Shown here: in pieces, positions 44,478-53,364 of the stretch
How the letters are laid out: each line of letters opens with the position of its first letter
How positions within the stretch are numbered: the stretch's first letter is position 1
From: Cohnella sp. OV330
GTDB taxonomy: Bacteria > Bacillota > Bacilli > Paenibacillales > Paenibacillaceae
Assembly (NCBI RefSeq): GCF_900112065.1
Contig: NZ_FOKE01000001.1
Location: 512,828-576,827 of the forward strand
Reading direction: 5' to 3'
DNA: 64,000 nucleotides
Translations under genes and position numbers: made by a program
The notes under the pieces: generated by a model
Told to the model about the DNA's origin: nothing
What the model saw: only the letters and a program-made list of their open reading frames with translations
The model's database searches: none

Positions 44478-45683
44478 TCACAAGGATTTTAAGATCGCGA
44501 GCAGGGCTTCCGTGCGAAAAAGCTCGTTGTAGATGTTCGGTTTCCATGGCCCCCCGGAGGGCAGACGGTATTGAATATCCGTGCGGTCCTCGGTATAAAA
44601 GCTGGACAGCGCGGCAGCGTTGTTCGGCTTGGACAGCTGCGCGACCAGGAACTCCATATCCATCGGGTCCGGGAAAAGCGCGGGGCCGAGCACCATCGTG
44701 TACTTCGTGCGGAGCATCTGCACGGCGTACAGCAGCGCCTTGTTCACCGTCTCGTTCGGGAACGGCTTGAAGTCCGTTGTCGGATGCGAGATCGTGGACA
44801 GCAACGCGGTCGCTTGCCCGTCCGGCGACAGATCCAGCACGTAGCAGTAGTAATTGCTGAATGCCTGCTCATATAAATTTTCCAGGCGCCCGATCGTACT
44901 GTCGTCCGCCCCGCCCACCAGATAGATCACGGTGACGAGCGGTTCGATATTCCTGCGGCTTCTGGCCATATGCCTCGCCAGATGATAGCGGTAGCGCCAG
45001 TACCGGTGCTGTGCGTCCGTCTTCAGCGTAGACGATATGCTGAAGGTGGAGTTCACCCGGTAATCCATCAGCTCGATGGGGATGTACTTAATCTCGCAAT
45101 GCTCGGTCAGACGCAGCCAATAATCGTAATCTTCGACCGGCTGCAGCCCGTAGCCGTCGATCATTTTCGCGTATTTCGCCTTATACATAAAAGAGACCCC
45201 GATGATCGAGGAATCGAGCAGCTTTTCTTTGGGCTTGGATTGATATTGGCGCAGCTCGGCAAGCTTGAGCTCGTCGTGCAGCGGCCGATCTTCATTATCG
45301 ATGGATTGAAAAGAGCTGTAGACGAGACCGAGCTCGTCTGGACCCTTGACCAGCGCCTTGCGCAGCGTCTCGAAGAAAGCCGGGTAGTACACGTTGTCGC
45401 TGGATACCCACGTCAAATATTGAATTTGCTTCATTTTATACAGCGGCTTGAATCCGGCATTCAACGCGTTCGCCACGCCCTGGTTCCACGCGAGCGGCAT
45501 CACCTCGACCCGCGCGTCGCCGCCGGCGTACGCCTTGACTAGCGGCTCCATTTCGGGGGCGCCGTCGATCACGACGATCAGCTTGAAGCCCCTGTACGAC
45601 TGCCGAAGCACGGACTCCAGCGCGGCCTTGAGAAATTCCGGCTTTTGCTTGTAGACGGGCATGACTACGCCCAGGTCGACCAT
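44478..45683 (-). CDS. Glycosyltransferase family 2 with C-terminal extension
   Basis: 401 residues. The N-terminal 240 or so form a GT-A domain (VVMPVYKQKPEFL, VIDGAPEME, and an SSDN motif in the DXD position). About 150 further residues start at a second GT-like strand (PLVTVIYLVGGADD) and may be a degenerate second domain. GAGGTG lies upstream of the ATG. A CATACACTA element (45716-45724), a perfect mother-cell sigma -10, sits 33 bases before the start. First gene of the glycosyltransferase operon. Confidence 0.87.
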   Translation of the reverse strand: MVDLGVVMPVYKQKPEFLKAALESVLRQSYRGFKLIVVIDGAPEMEPLVKAYAGGDARVEVMPLAWNQGVANALNAGFKPLYKMKQIQYLTWVSSDNVYYPAFFETLRKALVKGPDELGLVYSSFQSIDNEDRPLHDELKLAELRQYQSKPKEKLLDSSIIGVSFMYKAKYAKMIDGYGLQPVEDYDYWLRLTEHCEIKYIPIELMDYRVNSTFSISSTLKTDAQHRYWRYRYHLARHMARSRRNIEPLVTVIYLVGGADDSTIGRLENLYEQAFSNYYCYVLDLSPDGQATALLSTISHPTTDFKPFPNETVNKALLYAVQMLRTKYTMVLGPALFPDPMDMEFLVAQLSKPNNAAALSSFYTEDRTDIQYRLPSGGPWKPNIYNELFRTEALLAILKSL

Positions 45684-45715
45684 GAAGCGTCACCTCTTCC
45701 GTGCATAGATGATGT

Positions 45716-45724
45716 TAGTGTATG
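45716..45724 (-). promoter_or_regulatory. SigE/SigK-like -10 element before the glycosyltransferase operon
   Basis: CATACACTA on the minus strand matches the -10 consensus of sporulation sigma factors E and K (CATANNNTA). I did not find a convincing -35 at the right spacing, so the call is tentative. Confidence 0.4.
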
Positions 45725-45783
45725 GGGCTGCCGCCGGATTGCTTGTGCGACTAACCCAGGCCGGTTCTCATTTTCTCCGCGCG

Positions 45784-45808
45784 AAAAACCCGGCGCTCGC
45801 ACGCCGGG
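45784..45808 (-). terminator. Terminator after the 125-residue protein gene
   Basis: CCCGGCG (45789-45795) and CGCCGGG (45802-45808) form a 7-bp stem with a T-run on the minus strand. It starts 19 bases after the stop. Confidence 0.75.
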
Positions 45809-45826
45809 CCGGACTGCCGAAGGGGC

Positions 45827-46204
45827 TTATACGGGTATCGTCAATCCGTTAGTCGGCGTGAGCTCGGACTGCAGCACGCGCTGCTCGGTCACGAGATTGC
45901 CGAATTCGTCCAGTCCGTAAGTGGACATAGCGACTTGGGTTAGCGTGGCCGTGACGCTGAATTGCACTTCGTAGGACACGTTCCCGGCGATAAAAAAGCT
46001 TCGGATGTCGGCCGAGTTGGCTGCCAGGATATAGCCTGTCACGTATAGAGGCGTCAGAACCAGCGAGCTGCTCGGCACGCCGAACACTTCGATGACGACC
46101 GTCGCGCTTGTGGTCCCCAGATTCCGCGCGCTGACGACGATGTTGGTAGCCGCCGTGCCTGTCGCTCTCGTGTTCGTGATCATCCCCGTCGTAAATGTCG
46201 GCAT
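45827..46204 (-). CDS. Small beta-rich protein, unknown function
   Basis: 125 residues without a signal peptide, rich in Thr, Val, Ser and Ala, with alternating hydrophobic strands (ATNIVVSARNLG; ATVVIEVFGVPSS). It looks like a single beta-sandwich. The start is ATG 46204 with GGGAG 6 bases upstream; the frame extends further but without a site. It is divergent from the Asp-box protein gene and similar in style to the protein at 47679-48113. A spore-surface or appendage role is a guess from context. Confidence 0.7.
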   Translation of the reverse strand: MPTFTTGMITNTRATGTAATNIVVSARNLGTTSATVVIEVFGVPSSSLVLTPLYVTGYILAANSADIRSFFIAGNVSYEVQFSVTATLTQVAMSTYGLDEFGNLVTEQRVLQSELTPTNGLTIPV

Positions 46205-46376
46205 GAGATCTCCCTCCTTCCTACCCTCTACTCTATTCCCGCCGCGCGAAGCGCAACTGGACAACTACGCCCCGAAAATCGCGCATTTTTTTGTCGGAGG
46301 CAGGCTGCCGCATAGGTAGCGGCGTCTGCCCCGCAGTAAACTAATATAATCAAAGCTGACGAAAGGGAGAGTGAGA

Positions 46377-47624
46377 ATGACCAACTTCAACTTCCAAGTC
46401 ACGCCGGCGGGATTTCCCAAATTCGAGCCCAGCGTCGCCGTAAATCTGCTGATTACCGGCGTCATGGTAGCCGTATCCGTCGACACGACGTCGGGCGTTC
46501 CGATGACGGGCTTGTATCGCTCGCTGGACGGCGGGAGCAGCTGGAGCAATTCGACGCTTCCCTTGCCCGCCGGGTTTACCGGCGCCGAAGCGCCGACGGT
46601 CGCTTATGCGTTCCCGAACACGTTCGTCGTCGCCGCGCACGTGTTCCCCGGCGCTTCTTCAGGAACGACCGTCGTGTACGTATCCACGGACAACGGCGAG
46701 ACGTTCAGCCCGCCCAAGATCGTAGCGCCGGGATACGGCTCCTACATTAACAACGACGAGACCAACATCGCCGCGGATGTCGGTCAATCGAGCCCTTATC
46801 TCGGCAATTTGTACTTAACCTACAATCATCAATTCAATGTCGCGAACAGCGGCAATTCGACGGCCTTCTTTCAACGGTCTACCGACAACGGGACGACCTG
46901 GGGTACGCCGGTCCTGCTGTCCAGCGAGTCCGACCAGGTCGAACGGCCGGAAGTCGCCGTGAGCCTGACCGGCATCGTATACGCGGCATGGGTCACCGTC
47001 AACCCAAGCTTCCGCTATGTCATCCGCAGGTCGCTGGACGGGGGCGTGACGTTCGAAGAGTCCACGTTGGTTTCCCCCGTCGTTCCCGTTCCGAACCCGC
47101 TGCCCGTGCCGAACTATGCTTTCCGCGTGCTGACGTTCGCCAGCATCTCGACCGACCGGTCCATCGGGCCTTTTACCGAAGATGTGTACGCGGTCTGGCA
47201 GGACAACCGCCAAGGCTATGCCGATATCTTTATGTCCAAATCGACGGATAAAGGCTTACATTGGTCCGCTCCCGTCCCGATCACCGGCGCGCCTGCCGGC
47301 AGCCAGAACTTCTTCCCCTCCGTCGACGTGGACCCGCTGACCGGCGTCGTCAACGTCATTTACTACAGCAATCAAGTAAACGGCTTCGATCTCGACGTCT
47401 ACGTGGCCCGCTCCATCACCGGCGGGGCGACGTTCACGAACACCCGGATCACGAACACGTCGTTCAACCCGAACGGCAACAACCCGACGCCCGTGCCCAT
47501 TATCGGAGACTACATCGACATTATCAGCGTTCCTCCGGGCGGATACATCGGCGTATGGATGGACACGACCCCGGGCTCGCAGACGATATTCGCGGGCTAT
47601 TCGGATATCGTGATCGCGCCTTAG
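46377..47624 (+). CDS. Asp-box (BNR) beta-propeller, sialidase-like fold, no signal peptide
   Basis: 415 residues with six Asp-box-like motifs (SLDGGSSWS, STDNGETFS, STDNGTTWG, SLDGGVTFE, STDKGLHWS, SITGGATFT) at regular spacing: a six-bladed propeller as in sialidases. The arginine triad of true sialidases is not obvious. There is no signal peptide, lipobox or anchor, unusual for this fold and consistent with a protein deposited on the spore from the mother cell. GGGAG lies 7 bases before ATG 46377. A good bidirectional terminator follows. Confidence 0.8.
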   Translation: MTNFNFQVTPAGFPKFEPSVAVNLLITGVMVAVSVDTTSGVPMTGLYRSLDGGSSWSNSTLPLPAGFTGAEAPTVAYAFPNTFVVAAHVFPGASSGTTVVYVSTDNGETFSPPKIVAPGYGSYINNDETNIAADVGQSSPYLGNLYLTYNHQFNVANSGNSTAFFQRSTDNGTTWGTPVLLSSESDQVERPEVAVSLTGIVYAAWVTVNPSFRYVIRRSLDGGVTFEESTLVSPVVPVPNPLPVPNYAFRVLTFASISTDRSIGPFTEDVYAVWQDNRQGYADIFMSKSTDKGLHWSAPVPITGAPAGSQNFFPSVDVDPLTGVVNVIYYSNQVNGFDLDVYVARSITGGATFTNTRITNTSFNPNGNNPTPVPIIGDYIDIISVPPGGYIGVWMDTTPGSQTIFAGYSDIVIAP

Positions 47625-47625
47625 A

Positions 47626-47664
47626 AATAAGAAAAAGAGCCCTTCGCGGGGCTCTTTCTTATTG
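47626..47664. terminator. Bidirectional terminator
   Basis: AATAAGAAAAAGAGCCC pairs with the GGGGCTCTTTCTTATT arm around TTCG. It serves the Asp-box gene and the convergent small-protein gene. Confidence 0.88.
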
Positions 47665-47678
47665 TACGGTGGGCGTGC

Positions 47679-48113
47679 TCAGTCGGAGACCGCCGTGAAG
47701 TTGAAGCTTTCCGGGCCCACCCGGATCGTACCGAGCAATGACGCGGTAACGAATACCGTGTAGGCCACGTTGCCGATATTGGGCGCGTTAAAATCCGAGC
47801 CGGCGATCGTGAGGAGCTGCGGGCCGAGAAGGTTGATGTTGAGGTTCTCCGAAGCCGAGAATACGAGAACCCCTCCTGTCGTAAGTCCCCGGTACACATC
47901 CAACGTGATGTTGGTTACCGCGGGCAGCAGCGGCAGCTGAAGCGAGATAATGCCGGTGAATTCGACGCGGGTCAAGCCCGCCGTACCTGCGGACAGGTCG
48001 AGCGTCTGCTGGGCGACCAGCTGCGGAGCGTTGGCCACGCTGATCGGGATCGCGATCGAGTTGGCATAGCTTGCGTTTTGCGAGGTTTTGGAGTCTAAAA
48101 ATCTAGCTGGCAT
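47679..48113 (-). CDS. Small beta-rich protein, unknown function
   Basis: 144 residues, no signal peptide, hydrophobic and Leu/Val/Thr-rich with several strands (GIISLQLPLLPAVTNITLDV; VAYTVFVTASLLGTI). Similar in composition and length to the protein at 45827-46204. ATG 48113 has a very strong AAAGGAGG. Upstream is a SigK-like promoter (48135-48162). Possibly a spore coat or exosporium component; not recognised as a named family. Confidence 0.72.
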   Translation of the reverse strand: MPARFLDSKTSQNASYANSIAIPISVANAPQLVAQQTLDLSAGTAGLTRVEFTGIISLQLPLLPAVTNITLDVYRGLTTGGVLVFSASENLNINLLGPQLLTIAGSDFNAPNIGNVAYTVFVTASLLGTIRVGPESFNFTAVSD

Positions 48114-48134
48114 AGGTAATCCCCTCCTTTGCCA

Positions 48135-48162
48135 CATTTTATGAGCGAAAGGGACAGCCCGT
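48135..48162 (-). promoter_or_regulatory. SigK-like promoter before the 144-residue protein gene
   Basis: On the minus strand AC (48162-48161) is followed after 17 bases by CATAAAATG (48143-48135), matching AC-N16/17-CATANNNTA except for the last base. The strong ribosome binding site follows within 10 bases. Confidence 0.45.
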
Positions 48163-48258
48163 CTGTGCGTTGACCGCCTCGATATTCGCCTCTTTGGCGC
48201 AGGCGCGATGGAGGCCTGGCGGGCCATGCGCTGCGAGAGGCGGGATCGCCTGCCTTCA

Positions 48259-49320
48259 TCAAACCCGCTGCAGCGTCAGCGGCCGATCGCTCCACACGGC
48301 GCTGGGAATCTCCCGTCGCAGTACCGGCATCACATCCGTCGCGAAGCGCTCCACCTGCTCGCGCTGCTCGGCCTCGGTCAGCCCGTCGACGCTGATCGCC
48401 AGCACCTGGTTGCCGAAGCCTTCGTAGTAGCGCAGCACTTTCTCGATCACGCTATCCGCGCTTCCTACGAGCATCGACCCGCGCTCGATCGTGTCCTCGA
48501 GTCCCGTGAACGGCGATTGGTTGTGCTGCGACGAAGCCGTCGCGTTGAAGGCGTCGTAGTACGGCCGAAACCGCCGGATCGCCTCCTCCTTCGTATCGGC
48601 CAGATAGAGCTGGCCAGCGCCGGCGCCGACGAGCGCGTCCTTCGGATCGTGGCCGTAATACGCCCATCTCTCGCGGTAATGGTCGATCAGCGCCTGATAT
48701 TTGGCCATCGGGTGGAACGTGTTGGACGAGAAAATCGGCTCGCCGTACTTTGCGGCCAGCTCCGTCGAGAGCGGGCTCGACGCGCTGCCGTGCCAGACGG
48801 GAATTTGCTTTTGAAAAGGCCTCGGATAGGTCGTCACCTCGCTGAGCGGCGGACGATATTTGCCTTCCCAAGTCACCTTCTCCTCCGTCCAAAGCCGCTT
48901 CAGCAGGGCGTAGCGCTCCGCGAGCGACTCCCACTGCTCCTCCTCCCGGATGCCGAACAGCGGATAGTGGCGCGGATCGTTGCCCTTGCCGATGATGAGC
49001 TCGAGCCGCCCGCCGGAGAGATGGTCGAGCGTGGCATAATCCTCTGCGACGCGTACCGGATCGAGCACGCTCAGCACCGTCACCGTCGTTAGCAGCCGGA
49101 TGCGCGACGTGCGCGCGGCGACGGCGGTCAGCACGACGGCCGGCGACGACGACAAGAACGGCTCGCCGTGCCGCTCTCCTACGCCATAGGCGTCGAAGCC
49201 CAATTCCTCGGCTAGCGCGGCCTGCTTCAACACGTTTTGAAACTTCTCCTGGTCGGTCAGCGTCTCCCCGGTCACCGCGTTCGGAATGTTCATCAGCAGG
49301 CTGAATAAAGCGAATTTCAT
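48259..49320 (-). CDS. Luciferase-like (LLM class) flavin-dependent oxidoreductase
   Basis: About 353 residues with the bacterial-luciferase TIM-barrel pattern: EELGFDAYGVGERHG at the front, LSGGRLELIIGKGNDP in the middle, and a C-terminal region with AISVDGLTEAEQ. By family it uses reduced flavin to oxidise an organic substrate; the substrate is unknown. ATG 49320 follows GGAGG by 6 bases. It is divergent from an amidohydrolase gene. Confidence 0.88.
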   Translation of the reverse strand: MKFALFSLLMNIPNAVTGETLTDQEKFQNVLKQAALAEELGFDAYGVGERHGEPFLSSSPAVVLTAVAARTSRIRLLTTVTVLSVLDPVRVAEDYATLDHLSGGRLELIIGKGNDPRHYPLFGIREEEQWESLAERYALLKRLWTEEKVTWEGKYRPPLSEVTTYPRPFQKQIPVWHGSASSPLSTELAAKYGEPIFSSNTFHPMAKYQALIDHYRERWAYYGHDPKDALVGAGAGQLYLADTKEEAIRRFRPYYDAFNATASSQHNQSPFTGLEDTIERGSMLVGSADSVIEKVLRYYEGFGNQVLAISVDGLTEAEQREQVERFATDVMPVLRREIPSAVWSDRPLTLQRV

Positions 49321-49657
49321 GGCGGACCTCCTCGGGGTTTTGGCACTGGCTTGAAGCGTCATATTATTCCAGGTAATTTAGTCAGAATTAAGATGATGCA
49401 ATCACTATACGCCCAGCCTAGAGACGTCGTCTAATAGAGTTTTTAAATCCATCGATCGATCAAATAGAAAGAAGCGGGGGCCGCTCCATCTCTCCTCGAC
49501 GCCTTCCGCACGTCGTCGCGGTTTCCACGCGATCGCCTCTTATCGTCGCATCCGATCGAGTTTGTTAATCCTTCGATTCGATTATTCGATTAGACCCGGA
49601 CGGAGCCGGGTGATAGATTCTCTAGTAAACGAGCACCGATTAAGGAGGAACCGCGAC
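49321..49657. other. Divergent intergenic region
   Basis: About 340 bases, AT-richer than the neighbours. It contains ATCGATCGAT (near 49450) and three TTCGATT direct repeats (about 49572-49591). Probably promoter and regulatory DNA for the oxidoreductase and amidohydrolase; no small gene seen. Confidence 0.35.
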
Positions 49658-50497
49658 GTGATCATCGATTTTCGCATGAAGCCGCCGATCCCCGCTTGGG
49701 AACCGTTGTTTGCGGAAGGCAAGGACGCGCTCGGCCGCTTATTGAATCTGAAGGGACTCGAGCCCGTGCGGTCGGAAACGCTGGACGAGGTCATTCGCGA
49801 AGGCGAAGCGCTGGGCATCGCGCACACGGTCATCATGGGACGCGGCAGCGAGCCGGGGTCGTCGAACGAGGAGCTGGCCGCCTTCCTGGCGAGCCGTACG
49901 GACGATCGGTTCATCGGCTTCATCGGCGCGGACAGCCCGGATGTCGCCGGCGCCGTGGCCGCCATCGAGCAATATGCGGCGACCGGACTGTTTCGCGGGG
50001 TATCGATCAATCCCGCCGTCCTGCAGCCGCGCGTTCCGGTCGGCGATCCCTCCTGGGACCCGATCTTCGAAGCGTGCCTGAAGCATGGGCTTCCGCTGTC
50101 CATTACGCTGAGCGGATTTCTTGGCCTCGTCGGCCCGCAGATCGACTACGACTACGCCAGACCGGGCGGTCTCGCGCGGGCGGCGCTGGCTTATCCCGAT
50201 TTGAAAATCATCATCTCTCACGGCGCCTGGCCCTTCGTCTCCGAAGCGATCTCGCTCGCGATCTTCTGTCCGAACGTCTATCTGTCCCCGGACCTGTACC
50301 TCGGCTTCCCCGGCAGCAAGCTGTACGTAGAGGCAGCCAATTTTCAGCTGAGCGACCGAATCCTGTTCGGCACCTGCTACCCCAACGTGCCTTACGATTT
50401 CGCCTTGTCCCATTTCCGAAGCCAGGAATGGAAGGAAGGCGTGCTCGAGCGGATATTGTATCAGAATGGCGCCGAGCTGCTCGGCCTGCCTTCCTGA
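49658..50497 (+). CDS. Amidohydrolase-family protein (TIM barrel)
   Basis: 279 residues resembling amidohydrolase-2 (decarboxylase/hydrolase) proteins: GFIGADSPDVAGA, IISHGAWPFVSEAI with the conserved histidine, and DRILFGTCYPN near the end. The usual HxH metal motif at the front appears as DFRMKPP, so the metal site may be altered. GTG 49658 has AAGGAGG 9 bases upstream; the longer frame has no site. Substrate unknown. Confidence 0.8.
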   Translation: MIIDFRMKPPIPAWEPLFAEGKDALGRLLNLKGLEPVRSETLDEVIREGEALGIAHTVIMGRGSEPGSSNEELAAFLASRTDDRFIGFIGADSPDVAGAVAAIEQYAATGLFRGVSINPAVLQPRVPVGDPSWDPIFEACLKHGLPLSITLSGFLGLVGPQIDYDYARPGGLARAALAYPDLKIIISHGAWPFVSEAISLAIFCPNVYLSPDLYLGFPGSKLYVEAANFQLSDRILFGTCYPNVPYDFALSHFRSQEWKEGVLERILYQNGAELLGLPS

Positions 50498-50524
50498 AGC
50501 GACTCATGCGGAGAATCCCTAGTT

Positions 50525-50632
50525 CCTGAACGAAGGGGATACCGTTAAAACGCCGGAGAAAAGCGGTGCCTGTGCGAAGGGGATACCGTAAAAACGGCGG
50601 AGAAAGCGGTGCCTGTGCGAAGGGGATATCTC
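50525..50632. repeat. About 2.5 tandem copies of a 44-bp repeat
   Basis: Units begin at 50525, 50569 and 50612: CCTG(A/T)(A/G)CGAAGGGGATA, then a CCGTT/AAAACGGCGGAGAAA part. Period 43-44 bases. It directly follows the amidohydrolase stop. Confidence 0.8.
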
Positions 50633-50672
50633 GTCTCGAAGGCCGAAACGCGGATAGTTCCGGCCCGCCTAA

Positions 50673-50709
50673 GAAAAGCCGCCGCAGGGTCTCCCCTGCG
50701 GCGGCTTTT
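50673..50709. terminator. Strong bidirectional terminator
   Basis: AAAAGCCGCCGCAGG and CCTGCGGCGGCTTTT form a perfect 15-bp stem with a short loop between two convergent genes. Confidence 0.92.
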
Positions 50710-50738
50710 CCGTGCTTGCACATACGCGAGCACGGAAT

Positions 50739-52061
50739 CTATTCGAATCCCCGCTCCAAAAACGTAGCGGCCGCCCGCGCGTGCAGCTTGGCTCCAAGCG
50801 CGATCGCGCGCTCGTCCAGATCGAACGAAGGGTGGTGGAGCGGATGGACGATGCCCCGCGCCTCATCGCGCACCCCGATGAGCAACATCGCGCCGGGCGC
50901 CTTGTCGAGATAGTAGGCGAAGTCTTCGCCGGCCAGGCTCGGCTGATCGTGCACGCGAACCTGCTCCGCACCGAACACGTCGGAACCCGCCCGTGACGCG
51001 AGTCCGACCGCGGCAGCGTCGTTGATCAGCGCCTTGCCCATGCGGAAGCTCGGCAAGGCGGTGCCGCCGAAGCGGTCGGCGCAGGCGGCCGCGCAGCGCT
51101 CGAGCACGGACCGAATCCGCCGCACCGTCGCGTCGTCGAAGGCGCGGTAAGTGCCGAGCACCTCCGCCGTGTCGGCGATGACGTTGCCTGCGGTGCCTGC
51201 CTGAAGCTTGCCGAAGGCGAAGGACACCGGCTCTAGCGGGTCGGACGCGACCGCGACGGCGCTGTTCGCCTCGACGGCGAAGTGAGCGGCCATGAGCAGC
51301 GCGTCAGCCGCCAGATGCGGAGCGCCGTGATGGCCGGACCTTCCGCGGAACGTGAAGCGAAAATGCGACGAGGCCGCCATCGCCTCCCGCCGGTGAATGG
51401 CCAACCCGCCGGTATCGAGCCCCGGCCAGACGTGCAGCGCGAAGGCGGCGTCGATCCCGTCCGCGACCCCGCTCTCGACCAGATCGCGTCCGCCGCTGCG
51501 CAGCTCCCCATCGACCGGGCTCGGCGCGGCTCCCTCCTCGGCCGGCTGGAATACGAATCGCACCGTGCCCGCCAGCCGTTCGTGTTCCCGGCTGAGCCCA
51601 TAGGCAGCCGCCAGCAGCATCGCCGTATGCGCGTCATGGCCGCAGGCATGCATCGCGCCTTCGATCTCGGACCCGTATTCGCGTCCTCGGATCTCCTGGA
51701 TCGGGAGCGCGTCCATGTCCGCGCGCAGCAGCACGGTTCGTCCCGGCCTGCCGCCGCGCAGCACGCCGACGACGCCTTTGCCGAAGTGATCCCCGACGCC
51801 CTCCTGCACCTCCAGCCCATATTCGCGCAAAAGCTGCGCGACACGCGCCGCAGTCCGGCCGACATCGAACAGCAGCTCGGGAAAACGGTGAAACTCCCGC
51901 CTAAGCGCGATCCACTCCGCCTCCCGCTCCTCGATCGCGCGGCAGACGGCGTCGATGTCCAAACCAGGCGCTTCGGGTACGGCATGAAGGGCTCGCTCCC
52001 ACCCCGTCGCTTCGGGGCTGCTTGGTGCAGCCGAAGACGCAAGATTCACCGATAAAGCCAT
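50739..52061 (-). CDS. M20-family amidohydrolase (hippurate/IAA-amino acid hydrolase type)
   Basis: About 440 residues. M20 metal motifs: HACGHDAHTAMLL, FQPAEEGAAPSP, and DQPSLAGEDFAYYL. The dimerisation domain insertion with RGRSGHHGAPHLAADAL is also present. By family it removes an amino acid or acyl group from an N-acyl compound in the cytoplasm. ATG 52061 lies 8 bases from AAGCGGG; GTG 52070 is possible. About 40 extra residues precede the catalytic domain. Confidence 0.92.
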   Translation of the reverse strand: MALSVNLASSAAPSSPEATGWERALHAVPEAPGLDIDAVCRAIEEREAEWIALRREFHRFPELLFDVGRTAARVAQLLREYGLEVQEGVGDHFGKGVVGVLRGGRPGRTVLLRADMDALPIQEIRGREYGSEIEGAMHACGHDAHTAMLLAAAYGLSREHERLAGTVRFVFQPAEEGAAPSPVDGELRSGGRDLVESGVADGIDAAFALHVWPGLDTGGLAIHRREAMAASSHFRFTFRGRSGHHGAPHLAADALLMAAHFAVEANSAVAVASDPLEPVSFAFGKLQAGTAGNVIADTAEVLGTYRAFDDATVRRIRSVLERCAAACADRFGGTALPSFRMGKALINDAAAVGLASRAGSDVFGAEQVRVHDQPSLAGEDFAYYLDKAPGAMLLIGVRDEARGIVHPLHHPSFDLDERAIALGAKLHARAAATFLERGFE

Positions 52062-52193
52062 TTTCCCCACCCGCTTACTGAGTTTTATATGGTCACGACT
52101 GTACCACCCCGGCGTCGCTGCGTCAATGCGCGGGCTTATCGGACTTTTCTATCGGTCCGCGTTTCCTTTCTATATACGACCTTGCTGCTGCCT

Positions 52194-53132
52194 TTACGCT
52201 TCCGTCCGCAGCACGATCTTGCCGCGCGCCCGTCGGCTTTCGCTCAGCGCGTGGGCGCTAGCCGCTTCCGCTAAACGCATCGCCGCGCCGATCTCGACCC
52301 GCAAGTCGCCTGACGCAAGCCGCTCCCCGATCCGCGCAAGCCTATCCGCGTCAAACGGCGCCATTAGCAGCTCCTGCACGCGGACCCCGATGGTCTCGGC
52401 CAGCGCAGGCGAGTATTGGCCCCACCCGACAGGCACAAGCGTGCCGCCTTGGCGAACGGACCGGACAAGCGCGTCCGTCCGCTCGCCGCCGACCGTATCG
52501 ATGACGGCGTCCGCCGCCCCTTCGAGCTCGGCCCAATCGTCCGCCGTGTAGTCGAAGACTTCGTCGGCGCCGAGCGAATCGGCGAACGCGCGGTTGCGCC
52601 CCGACGTCACGGCGATTACGCGCGCGCCCGCAAGCTTCGCGAACTGCACGGCGAAGTGACCGACGCCGCCCGACGCGCCGTTAATCAGCGCAGTCTGTCC
52701 GGGCGACAGCAGCGCCTGCCCGTGCACGGCCGTCCATGCGGTGAAAGCAGACATCGGCACGCCCGCGGCTTGTTCGTCGTCGAGCTCCACCGGCAACGGC
52801 GCAAGCCTAGACGCGGGAACGGCCGCATATTCCGCATAAGCGCCTGCCGTTGCCGTCATCCCAAATACGCGGTCGCCGATACGATACCGCTCAGTTCCCG
52901 GCCCTGCCGCCTCGACGACGCCCGCCAGATCGTAGCCCGGCGTGAACGGCAGCGTTAGAGAGAGGCCGAACTTTTCCGCAGCCCAGCCCGAACGCATCTG
53001 CCAGTCCCCCGGGTTGACTCCGGCCGCGCGTACGCGCACGAGCACTTCGCCGGCCCCCGCCACGGGCCTCGGAACCTGTTCGAAGCGCAGCGCTTCCGGC
53101 GGGCCGTATTCATGGAAGCGCACCGCGTTCAT
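52194..53132 (-). CDS. Zinc-independent quinone oxidoreductase-like MDR protein
   Basis: 312 residues of the medium-chain dehydrogenase/reductase superfamily: NADPH motif NGASGGVGHFAVQFAKL, N-terminal RAAGVNPGDWQMRSG, and no zinc-binding cysteines. By family it reduces quinones or enones with NADPH. ATG 53132 is preferred over the TTG at 53162. It is divergent from a TetR regulator with a symmetric operator candidate between them, so it is probably the regulator's target. Confidence 0.9.
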   Translation of the reverse strand: MNAVRFHEYGPPEALRFEQVPRPVAGAGEVLVRVRAAGVNPGDWQMRSGWAAEKFGLSLTLPFTPGYDLAGVVEAAGPGTERYRIGDRVFGMTATAGAYAEYAAVPASRLAPLPVELDDEQAAGVPMSAFTAWTAVHGQALLSPGQTALINGASGGVGHFAVQFAKLAGARVIAVTSGRNRAFADSLGADEVFDYTADDWAELEGAADAVIDTVGGERTDALVRSVRQGGTLVPVGWGQYSPALAETIGVRVQELLMAPFDADRLARIGERLASGDLRVEIGAAMRLAEAASAHALSESRRARGKIVLRTEA

Positions 53133-53295
53133 TGTTTCCCGCTTTCTCTGTTCCTTTTCCAAAACATATCCCCCTCATCCGATTCCGGCGCGCACCAAGC
53201 CAGGCGCCCGCCGGTCGCCAGCCGGTCGTCGCTCCCGTTGTGCGCAGGCCGCACGCTCGCTTATAATGTAGCCTGCCGAACGCGAAACGTTCAAT

Positions 53296-53345
53296 CGACA
53301 ATAACGACGATTCGGCCGTTAACGGACACAACCCCGATATTGTCG
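53296..53345. promoter_or_regulatory. Concentric double palindrome, TetR operator candidate
   Basis: The perfect palindrome CCGTTAACGG (53316-53325) is centred exactly between the arms CGACAATA (53296-53303) and TATTGTCG (53338-53345). It sits 20-69 bases before the TetR start in the divergent promoter region. Confidence 0.55.
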
Positions 53346-53364
53346 GGAAACGGAGGGCGCGGAC

